Assembly (NCBI GenBank): GCA_029641185.1
Contig: JAPWGK010000005.1
Location: 1,798,001 to 1,862,000 of the forward strand
Reading direction: 5' to 3'
DNA from: Pseudofabraea citricarpa
Lineage: Eukaryota; Ascomycota; Leotiomycetes; Helotiales; Dermateaceae
Length of the DNA stretch: 64,000 nt
Made by a program: the position numbers and the translations under genes. Positions 1 to 10,701 of this stretch are shown here, piece after piece. The stretch's first letter is position 1, and the number at the start of each line of letters is the position of its first letter. Below the pieces are notes generated by a model. It searched no databases. It was not told where the DNA came from and saw only the letters and a list, made by a program, of their open reading frames with translations.

Positions 1-359
1 GATTGGCTGGATTCGCTGTATTGGCTGGACTGGCCACTGTCTGAGCTTGGCCCGTTTCACTGATGGCGAGCCTGGGTTTCATGCCAGGGTGTCTGACACC
101 CCGTAGTCCCGTACCTCACAGCGTACGGAAGTACCTCACGGCGTCCCTCACATTATTGTACAGCCCTGGCCTGGAGGCTGGCGTCGCAAAGAACCCACTA
201 CAGCCACCATCCTCGATTAAGCTTCTCTCTCGCCTACTGTACTGCTCTACACTTCTGTAGCGAACCGCTGAGAATCCAATTCAGCCCAACTGACTTTCTC
301 GCTGTTGATTATTTTTGGCCTGCCGCCCTCGGGACCCGTTACCACAACTCTGATCAACT

Positions 360-400
360 GGACTGCACTGCACTGCACTGCACTGCACTGCACTGCACTT
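360..400. repeat. CACTG pentanucleotide microsatellite
   Basis: About seven to eight head-to-tail copies of the pentamer CACTG. A similar but interrupted CACTG/GGACT tract occurs near 59165-59235 in front of the zinc-finger gene. Confidence 0.9.
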
Positions 401-2293
401 GGACCCTGGCCAGCCAGCCTGCCTGTCTGCCTGTGGCGACTCGACCACGCATGGACAAACGATAATGCAACTTTATATGTCCCGAGCCGCAACTCTTCTT
501 CTTTTCCAGAATGCCGTCGCCTGCCTCGCTGCCTACTTTGGTCTTCGTCCCATCTATCCTGCAGTAGATCCCGAAACACACAGAGATAGTGAGCTGGCTG
601 GCTGGCTGGATGGATGGCGAGTGGGCGATGTTCGTCAAGACCGTTTCCTAGCCTCATCGAGAGCTTGTTCTCACCTCGTGCTCCCCCCAGCCCAACCAAG
701 CCTGGTGAGCCTCTGTTCATCCAACGGGATACCGGTAGGGAAACATATCCATCCATCCACGATAGGTGGAAGGTTTGTCTATTTTCATTGCCCTCATCGC
801 TTGGCCATCTTATCTCTCTCCTCAAACAAACCACATCCAGATTCGGGATTGATACTCGAGGTTGATTCCCATGAGCCCCAGGTCCCGAGTGTGCTGCTGA
901 GTCTGGTTCAAACATTTCCCTGCGGTACCCTGGAATCATTCTGGAACGAGGACCCGTGTGCGTGAGGATATCCTCCGTCAGGTCGATGCCATGATGCCAT
1001 CTCTGCTTCCGCGCTTGGGGACCACCGACCACGATTCAGGTTTGCTGCGCAGAGAAGCCGATGCTCTGGTATGGCCACGATGTGATACTTGCACATGTTT
1101 GCTGTTTGGCCCACGGAAACAGCCACGCTGTCAGGTGTGGTTCCGGTTCCAGCCACCCATTCACTCACTCACTGACTGACTAACTGACTGATTCATCCAT
1201 CCGCGGGGCCCTGGGGAGGGAGGAGGGAGACGACGGAGATGCTCCTCCACCATTCTTACGCATTACTTGCAAAGCAGCTCGAGCCTGGACTTGTGGATAA
1301 TTGGAATCCTAAGATCCTACCGCCCGCGCGCCCGGGGGCTTGTCAGATCCATCATCGGGTTCCATACCGTAGTCGGATTTTCAGAGCAGAGCAATAGCAA
1401 GAATCAGCTCACCATGTTACCCAACTCCACCTGCTGCTCCGCCCTCGAAACATTCTTGCACCTGCCCGCCTGCCCATTCCACATTTCCCACCCACGGCAC
1501 TCCTGACCGGGTTCGCCTGGGAAGGCCAACAAGACCAGAAAGAGTCGGGCCAGCAGCCGGCAGACCCAAAGCATTGCTGATGGCTGATGCGAGTGGGTCC
1601 CTGGCCACTACAGGACCCTACGGTACCGTCGCCTTCGATGAAATGTCCGTTTCTCCGGAGGAACATAGCAGCAGCTTTGGACGTGGCTGCACCCGCGTCA
1701 CGGGAGATCCGCAGGCAGAAACCATCTTGGAAACACCAAGAGCCTCAGGTCTGCTAATCAGATGTTTTGGGCTAGAACCACATCCGGCTTCTACTCATAA
1801 AGCACTAGCATCTTTCGTCGAGCCTCAAACAGAACAATCATCCTTATCAACTTGATTCGAACGACGATGGGAATCCTGGCTTCATCTTAAGCATACAGAG
1901 GAAGCATGAAAAACAATGGACGAAGAGAAAGTATACTGGCCTGCTGTATACTGGCCTGCTCTGTGAGAGAGTCGTCTTCTCACCTATGGTATTACTTGGC
2001 AGGTAAAGCCCATCATCCTCTTGATAGTTTACCTTTGCACGAGACACGCAGCATGTTCATGGGGATGGGAAGCCGAAGCATGCAAGATGTTCTTCTATTG
2101 TCATGCCAGACGCTCGCACATGCTAACTTCCTCCCCTTGCTGCTTCAAAAACACAACTTCCTTCGACTCTTAATAGCAAGACCATTCACCCCCGATGAAA
2201 CAGACCCAGTGAAGACCAAATAGTTTGAAAAGTGTTCATTGACGCCAGCTAACCTTAACGCATCGAGAGAAGAAGAAATTAAGACTGTTCCGT

Positions 2294-3305
<1,012 letters not shown>

Positions 3306-4163
3306 GGCGACGGTTGTGTGTGTATGTGAGGGGAAGGGTGGGAGACGGTGGATGTCGAGTATTTGATGTTCGAGGGTCACGGCAAACGGGAGATCGTTGG
3401 CTCTGTTGGAAGGAGAATGGTTAGCGAAGGATTAAATAGCACGCCAGCCTCGCTGCCACGTTTTTCCATGACGCAGAAGATGGTCAGCAACGCGGTCGCA
3501 CTTACGCTGTGGTGAGTGTACGGAGGAGATGTCAAGAGACGTCGAGGTAGACCAGCCGGGGTGAGTCTGTAGATGTTGTTGTCAGGAGGAGCGAGGGCAG
3601 CTGCGAAAGAATCTGGCTCGTCGCTAGCGTGGCGGCTTGCCCCCCAAGAAAAACGCTGATGACTGATGGCCACTGCAAGCTGAAAAATAACAATCAACAA
3701 CTGGTGAACCACTCAGGCTCGACGCGAGAACATTCTTTCTTGCCTATCTAAAGCCGCTTCCAGCAGTTTGCAAATGCCTATACACAAAGCCATCACCACC
3801 GTAGCGCTTTCATCCCGAATTATGGCCTATCCCAAAGGCTTTTGTTTCATGACGTCTTTCCGAAGACGGCCAATGTCGAGTCATTAATCGCCTTCAACCT
3901 CAGCCATGGTCCAAAGTCAACAACGCATGAGGATTATAGGAACGGCACGCAGATTTCAGACGAGATGAACATAAACGTTTTTCTATTTTCTAGTATCACC
4001 AGTCGTACGATTATCAAACGGGAAGCCGAAGTACACGGATTCACCTGAAGCGGCCCAGCCCTTGGTAGGGCTCTGGGCGAAGCTCAACTATCTCCACTTT
4101 CCCATGGCAGAGATACAAGACCCTACTTTTCATCCGATGAACCTGATCTACAACTACCCGGGC
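3306..4163. other. Intergenic: Ubc4 promoter side and 3' flank of GCDH
   Basis: Holds the upstream region of Ubc4 (minus strand, starting at 3305) and the downstream region of the glutaryl-CoA dehydrogenase gene. I see no exon chain with a recognisable product. Transcription of Ubc4 probably begins here and could include a 5' UTR intron, which I cannot place. Confidence 0.5.
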
Positions 4164-5541
4164 TCATACGAAAGCTTGGAGGCCAGTGATTGCTCTACCA
4201 AGAATCAAGCCTGAGACAGGATCAGCTTCTATCAATGAGGGAAACAAACATGGAAACTTACTGTGGATATCACTCTGGCCCTCATATGTTTGGGTCACAA
4301 ACAAGTTCGCTACATGCCTTCCAATGCCGTACTCATCACTCACGGCATTTCCACCAAAAATCTCCTGCAAAACTCTGGAATTATGCAGAGCACGGTCGCA
4401 GTTCTGCCTCTTGATCATACTAATCATCTCTGGTGCTGCCTGGCCGGCATCCTTCAGTCTTCCAACTTGGATAGCAGCAAGAGTACCGAACGCAGCATCT
4501 GTAGTCGCGTCTGCCAGCTTCTTCTGTACTAACTGATATTTGGCAATCGGATTGCCCTTGAATTGCTTCCTCTCCAGAGCATACGTTCTTGCTCTAGATA
4601 TACAATCTTCGAGTGCACCAATCGTACCCCACGCAATACCATATCTCGCACTGTTCAAACAGGTAAAGGGCCCTCTTAGACCCTCAACATCTGGGAACAT
4701 ATTTGCTTCTGGTACTGGGCAGTCATCCAGTTGGATCATACCGGTAAGAGAAGCTCTGAGTCCGTTCTTGTTCTTGATAGCGGGTGTCTCCAATGTCCCT
4801 GGTGGGCACTCTGATCTTTCCACCAAGAACCCTCGAATCTTGCCTGTCTCATGATACTTGGCCCATACAAGCAAGACATCCGCTATTGGAGAGTTCGTGA
4901 TCCATGTTTTAGCGCCCGAGAGTGAAAGATATCCCTTTTTCGTAGGATGAGGCTTTGCCACTGTCTCCATAGATCCAGGATCGCTACCGTGGTTTGGTTC
5001 TGTGAGACCAAACGCACCAAGCAGTTGTCCCTTTGCCATCTTAGGTAAGAACTTTTCCTTTTGCTCTTGTGTGCCAAATTCATCGATACCCCCCATTACA
5101 AGGGACGATTGTACAGACATGCCTGATCGGTAACCACTATCAACTCGTTCGACGGCCTTGGTGATGAGTCCGGAGGCTACATTTGAAACACCTGCGCAAT
5201 CATATCCTTTGATCGTGGCGCCGAGTAGCCCGAGTTCGCCCATTTCCTCGAGGATCTTCTTGTCATAGTACTCGTCTCGATACGCATCTACTACTGTTAG
5301 AATTGCCACCGAGACTTAGAATTTACATACCCAGAACTCGTGGCAGCATGCGCTCTTGGCAATATGCTTCTGCAGTTTCTGAAATGGCCAATTCTTCTTC
5401 AGTCAGCAAGTGGTTAGATCCCAAGGGATCTTGCCAATTGAAGGGCTGTGGAGTAGCATGTTCGGCATAACCTCTGACAGCTACCGGACGGGCAGTAGCT
5501 GTCAATTGACGAGCAGTACATCGTAAGGTAGATCTGTACAT
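4164..5541 (-). CDS. GCDH: Glutaryl-CoA dehydrogenase, mitochondrial
   Basis: FAD-dependent acyl-CoA dehydrogenase that oxidises and decarboxylates glutaryl-CoA to crotonyl-CoA in lysine/tryptophan breakdown. Exons: 5331-5541, about 4262-5293, 4164-4210; about 429 residues. The first 30 residues are rich in Arg/Ser/Thr/Ala and lack acids, like a mitochondrial presequence. The acyl-CoA dehydrogenase signatures GLTEPNHGSD and KTWITNSPIADV are present, and the catalytic Glu lies in QTYEGQSDIH just before the last intron; the C terminus GRAITGLQAF is characteristic. The acceptor of intron 1 is ambiguous by 3-6 nt (TAGTAG series). The last intron (4211-4261) is 51 nt and has no in-frame stop, so retention would simply insert 17 residues. 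It starts 504 bp from FEN1, divergently. Confidence 0.93.
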
Positions 5542-6045
5542 GTTGAATATAGGTAGGAATCAGGAATCTGAGGGTATGCAATAGGTCCAAAATGGAAGAT
5601 GTCGTGGAAGTTCAGAACGACCACGGCTGTTGATCATATAGCCCCGCGCCAGCCTTGTTCGATTTTATGCTCCGAGGCATCGAGGATGTCGGCAAGGCAA
5701 GTCACAGCGAGACTCGGTCGTAGACAGCGTCAACAGCGCCGCAAGTAAAGCCATGATCAAGCATTGACTTGAAAGACAAAATATTGTCTGGAGATAGATT
5801 ACACAGCGGCTTCAAACTCGAAGCCAAGAAATAGATGAATGTTACTTCTATTCATTGGATTAGATAGTAGACAGCAGGGGGTATCAGCACCAGTCAAAGG
5901 CTGCTTAGTCATCACTACTCAACGCGCTCGGGACGCCTACCTACGCGATTTGGGGAACTTCAATCGCGTCACTTCCAAAAAAGCAAATGAACCTGCTACC
6001 TACCCATCTCTCACCAACCACCAACACCTGCAACAAGCCGCAAAG
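5542..6045. promoter_or_regulatory. Divergent promoter between GCDH and FEN1
   Basis: 504 bp between two divergent start codons. Three ACGCG cores lie within about 125 bp upstream of the FEN1 start: 5922-5926 (+), 5943-5947 (+) and 5965-5969 (as CGCGT). ACGCG is the core of MBF/MCB sites that drive G1/S expression of replication genes in fungi. The link is an inference from motif and position only. Confidence 0.45.
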
Positions 6046-7377
6046 ATGGGTATCAAGCAACTCTTCTCCATCATCCGCGAGGAAGCACCAGATGCTGTCA
6101 AGGAGGGCGAGATCAAGAACCAATTCGGCAGAAAAGTAGCCATTGTAAGTCGATCAATAGATCTGCAAAGTACCCAAGCTAATCAAGATATAGGATGCGT
6201 ACGACACATGTTTCCACCTCTCGTATTGTCACTAATTCTACTTAGGTCCATGAGCATCTACAGTTTCCTCATCGCCGTACGATCAGGAGGAGAAATGCTC
6301 ACAAATGAAGATGGAGAGACGACTTCGCATCTGATGGGCATGTTCTACCGCACAATACGAATTGTCGATAATGGAATTAAGCCTTTATACGTTTTCGACG
6401 GTGCTCCTCCTAAGCTCAAGTCTGGCGAGCTCGCAAAGCGCTTCCAGAGAAAAGCAGAGGCAACAGAAGGTTTGGAGGAAGCCAAGGAAACTGGTACAGC
6501 AGAAGATGTAGAGAAGTACTCCCGACGATCTGTCAGAGTCACTCGCGAGCATAATGCCGAGTGTCAGCGATTGTTGAAGCTTATGGGAATTCCTTATATT
6601 GTTGCTCCGACTGAGGCAGAAGCCCAATGTGCTGCGCTTGCCAGAGCTGGAAAGGTCTATGCAGCTGCTAGTGAGGATATGGATACTCTCTGCTTCGATT
6701 CTCCAATTCTTCTCAGGCATCTCACTTTCAGTGAGCAGCGTAAAGAACCAATTCAGGAAATCAATCTGGAGAAGGTGCTAGCGGGTTTGAATATGGAGAG
6801 AAAGCAGGTTTGTATTTGATCGCGAATCTTCAAATCACGCAGCTAATTTCCATAGTTTGTCGACCTCTGTATTCTTCTCGGATGTGATTATCTCGATCCT
6901 ATTCCAAAAGTTGGACCCAACACAGCACTCAAGCTCATCCGCGAACACGGCTCACTGGAGAAGGTTGTAGAATGGATCAAATCAGACAAGAAGGAGAAGT
7001 ATGTCATACCAGAAGACTGGCCATATACCGACGCCCGCGAGTTGTTCTTCAACCCTGACGTACGACCAGCCGATCACGCTGATTGCGATTTCAAATGGGA
7101 AGCGCCTGACGTTGATGGACTTGTTCAATTTCTAGTCACCGAGAAAGGCTTCTCTGAAGATCGAGTCCGTGGCGGAGCTACGAAGTTGGCAAAGAATCTG
7201 AAGACTAGCCAGCAAGCCCGACTGGAAGGATTCTTCAAGCCGATTCCCAAGACGGAGGAGGAGATCAAGAACTTGAAGCGCAAGAACGAGGAGAAGAATG
7301 AGCTGAAGAAGAAGAAGCTCAAGGAGGAGAAGAAAGAGAAGAAAACTGCCAAGGCCAAACCCAGAGGTACGGCTTAG
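6046..7377 (+). CDS. FEN1: Flap endonuclease 1 (FEN1/Rad27)
   Basis: Structure-specific 5' nuclease that removes flaps in Okazaki-fragment maturation and long-patch base excision repair. Exons: 6046-6144, 6194-6198, 6246-6807, 6856-7377; 395 residues, the normal length. XPG-N domain starts at residue 1 ([10 protein letters not shown]), XPG-I follows ([28 protein letters not shown]). Metal-binding acids are visible: Asp34, FDGAPP, the two Glu of EAEAQ, the two Asp of EDMDT and LGCDYLD. A PCNA-binding PIP box (QARLEGFF) and a Lys-rich tail close the protein. Exon 2 is only 5 nt (GATGC) and supplies the codon for catalytic Asp34. The frame is open 69 codons further upstream, but the conserved MGI start, whose Gly is needed for DNA binding, decides the start. 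Confidence 0.96.
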
Positions 7378-8956
7378 ATTCTTGTCGTGTATAGTCTTTC
7401 GGGTGGGTTCTAGGTTTGCTTTAGGTGCATACGGTCTGGCTGGTAGGTTTTGTACGGTGTGGTCGTATTCCCAGGTGTTCAACGGAGTACATATGGAGCA
7501 TGGCAAAAGCAATTATTTTGCTCTCGGAGAAGCAAAACATTATGATAATGGCACATTCTAGATGGTCAAGAAATGCAAGAATCTTCTATTTCTACGCGTG
7601 AGGCGAAACTGCCTGTGCGATATCATGTTCGTTCTAGCGTTGAATGGTACTGGAATTCTGGCTTGGTCCTTGTATGGGAGATAAACCAGGTCTCCGAGAT
7701 CTCCCAGATCTCTCAGGCCTCTCAGGTCTTCCAGGTTTTCCAGGTCCTACAGTTCTACGAGGTCTTCTACTTCTCAGAGACCAAACTCGATTCCAAGCCA
7801 GCAAAATGTCACCGAGGATAGGAACTTTATTCTCTTTCCCTCTTCTGACCTTTTTTCGTTTACTTTACCACCAAGACCTTTCCCCTAGCCATAGTGGCCA
7901 CCAAACCGACCGACCGACCAACCATCCAGCCGCCAGCCAGCCAGCCATTCCCTGCAACTGGTATCCCCAACAACACGAACAACACGAACAACACGAACAA
8001 CACGCAGCACAGTGCATACGGTACTGCATACCCAGGTATCAAATAAAGACGACGAATAGGATGTAGGAACCTAACGTACAGTACAGTATGAATCGCTTAA
8101 GAGCCCCATCTATGCACCTATGCATGCATGCCGTACATATATACATACATATACATACATAGGTCCATAGGTACATGTATGTATGTATGTATGTATGTCT
8201 CATCTAAACGAGGCGATATATGAACCATTATCAATCACATCGTCACATATAGGCCACCCCTCACAGCTAGTATTCCCTGAAGACCCAACCCAACCCAACG
8301 TACCAAAAAAAGAAAGCTAACTAAGGTCGAGGTGAGATAGATTCTTATTGGGCGCACCAAGTCCCCGGGAAGGGGGCGTTTTTCTTAGTACCTACCTATA
8401 GGTGAGCCAAGAGAGAAGTCGGGTTGTGTTGTCTGTCGTGCGTGCATGCATGGGTCTGTCTGTCTTGTGCCAACGAACTGGAGGGGAAGAGGTCGAGAAA
8501 AATCGAACCAGGGAACGGGGGACATCCGATGATATGATGAGGTGAGGTGATATGATGGATGTGATAGATATTAATTTAAGATTCTCGTCGCCTCGTGATT
8601 TGTCTGCTTCTATGGTTTATTAAAACTCTTGCGAGTATCCTCCTCGTCCTCCTCTTCATCTTCTGCTTCCTCTTCTTCTGCTTCCCGAGGAGGCTGTTTA
8701 AGGTATGTATAGCTAGGTAGGTAGGTAGGCGGTTTAGATGGAGAAATATATGCCTCGCGGAAAAAGAGAAGAAAAAAAGCGAGACAAAGCAAAACAAAAG
8801 AAAACGGAGATGACTTGAAAAAGCGAACTCCCTCTAAACGCCGCCCACCAACCCGGGGATATCATAGCACACCACCTCTCCAGGATATAAACAACAAAGG
8901 AAAACGATAAACAAGAGCCTCACGAAGAGGTCAGTCAGCCAGTCAAAATTTGCAGC
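7378..8956. other. Intergenic region with simple repeats
   Basis: Convergent gap between FEN1 (+) and the hypothetical gene (-). It contains a pyrimidine-rich CTCAGGTCT-like degenerate stretch (about 7680-7760), an AACACG repeat (about 7970-8002) and a GTAT/ATAC tetranucleotide tract (about 8130-8200). No exon chain with a recognisable product is visible; it presumably holds the two 3' UTRs. Confidence 0.5.
8130..8200. repeat. GTAT/ATAC tetranucleotide repeat
   Basis: Runs of ACAT/ATAC on the left and of GTAT on the right form an imperfect inverted repeat of simple sequence that could fold into a hairpin. Confidence 0.7.
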
Positions 8957-9861
8957 TCAGGCGAGAAAGGCATAGATCCTCGCACACAGAGTATTCCCAC
9001 CGTACTCCTTATTCCTCAACCTGCGCTCCTTCTTCAGCACTCTGGTCCTCTTCCGGCGGATCTCCCACTTCCTCCTCGTGCGATCATCTCTGCCATCGAA
9101 CCAGCGCTCCCAGAACCAGTACTTGCGCACCTGGATGCCCGGCCACTTCTCGCTCTCGTTGCGCTCCCACGTCACGTCGGCCTCGCGCTCGGCATCGACG
9201 AGCTCCATGAGTTTCATCTCCTCGCAGCCACGCATGTCTCTGAGGCGCTTCGCGAAGTCGCTTTTGGCGGCCGCGCTGTCGCTGTTGCGGCTGCTCTCGC
9301 TCTGCGCGCGCGCATCCTCCAGGATATCCAGGGCGCGCTCGCGGTACGTACGTGCTACGGCCGGGCTTCTGCGCTCCAGGTCGTCGAAACAGAGGATTCG
9401 CCGGCATCGCCAAGACACACACGTGCACCGCTTGTACAGTGGGTGATCCTCGGGGACAAGAGCGCGGAAGTTCTTATGACACACTGATTCCGCGCAGTGG
9501 CATTGATAATAGATACGCTGATACTCCCTGTAGGCTGCAGGTGCAATTGACTCGAGTCAGCGGGGTCTCTTGTGTCTGGGGGGGGAAGGTGGAAGGTGGA
9601 AGGTAGAAGGTGGGAGGTGGGAGAGGGTAGAGAGAGAAATGTGGAAGAGGATATACCTAATTCGCGAACCTCTGCAGTATTCAATGCTTCCTCGTCTACG
9701 GGCGTCATGGACGACGAGCTGGTGTACGCACGCAGGGCAATGCGAGGCAGCGTCACGGGTTCCGACCCCTCCTTCTCTGCCAGCGTGCGAGCAATCTCGT
9801 TGTGCTTGAGCCGTTCGTGATCCGACGGCGGCACATAACTCGACATGTTAGGCGTCGCCAT
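8957..9861 (-). CDS. Hypothetical fungal protein with Cys-rich central segment
   Basis: Unknown function. Two exons: 9658-9861 extended by one base (9657) and 8957-9534, split by a 122-nt intron (donor GTATATCC, acceptor CTGCAG); joined they give about 260 residues. The central part has closely spaced cysteines (YQCHCAESVCHKNF, then KRCTCVSWRCRRILC), which suggests a small metal-binding or disulfide-rich fold, followed by a charged, Arg/Glu/Lys-rich helical half (ERALDILEDAR, KLMELVDAEREAD). There is no signal peptide or membrane segment. In-frame codons continue upstream to 9960, so a start 33 codons earlier is possible; another Met lies 5 codons downstream. I do not recognise the family; conservation of the splice frame and the Cys pattern argue that it is a real gene. 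Confidence 0.65.
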
Positions 9862-10701
9862 CTCTCCTCCTTCTCCTCCTGCTGCTGCTACTGCTGCTGC
9901 TCTGAGGGTGACAGCTGGATCCGGGGTCGAGCAGTCGAGATAAAGAAGAAGAGGGGTCAAGAATGTTGGGCAGTAGCTGCGTCGTCGGCGTGGTGGTACA
10001 AGTACAAAACGTCATGCCATAGCATATCCTGTCCTTACTTTGATCCAGATCTGCATGCGCAGGACTAGCGAGCTGCTGGTAGACACCAGTGAGTGCTGTT
10101 TCAAACTCTAAGCTGTGTCGAGTCGGTATCGCTCGTTTCATCGGGCCTGGGAGTGGGAGTGGGAGGATGTCAAAAGGGTTGGGAGCTGACGGGCGCGAGC
10201 ATGCTGAACAATGGACGGGCTGAAGATATATCTTGCTCACCCACGATGATCCTGCTGAGGTCAGTGAGGGGCAATATCACTTGGCCATGTCCAGTGATAT
10301 TGCTAGCGCCGGATAGCCGACGACCGTGTCGGTCATAAATGGCAAATCTGGTTACATATCCGGTGCCAATAGTCCCCTCACTTGCTGACGTTCAGATGCC
10401 AGAGGCTCAGGTCCTCACTCCAAGAAGGTTGGCAAGCGTCAATTGGTCACGAAATATGCTTAAATGCCGATCGACTTTGGGTTTGAGACAGTGCTATTTC
10501 CACTTAGTAGTGCTAGTCTACTTGGCTGCTCTGCCTTCAGCAACTGACAGTCTAAAAGTCTGAAGTCTGAAAGTCTGAAAGTCTGAAAGATAGCCATTCT
10601 TCGCAACGGAGCAATTCCACCCCATTAGTCTGCTTGTGACAGACCCCACCGAACTATGTCTATCCATAAGCAAACCATCTGAACGCTGGCCAAGTCTATG
10701 T
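9862..10701. other. Intergenic region
   Basis: Upstream region of the minus-strand hypothetical gene and 3' flank of the RRM gene. An AGTCTGAA octamer repeats about four to five times at roughly 10550-10590. A GCT/GCTGCTACT tract lies at 9885-9905. I see no coding exon. Confidence 0.5.
10550..10592. repeat. AGTCTGAA octamer tandem repeat
   Basis: Short minisatellite of the unit AGTCTGAA in the 3' flank of the RRM gene, with slightly varied outer copies. Confidence 0.8.

Noticed and set aside
247..1032. 261-codon open frame on the minus strand near the window start
   Set aside because: Composition reflects the CACTG microsatellite and simple sequence; no domain, no splice partners, and several equally long frames overlap it.
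5839..6045. N-terminal extension of FEN1 by 69 codons
   Set aside because: In frame, but FEN1 begins MGI in all eukaryotes because the N-terminal Gly reaches the DNA; the extension has no conserved character.
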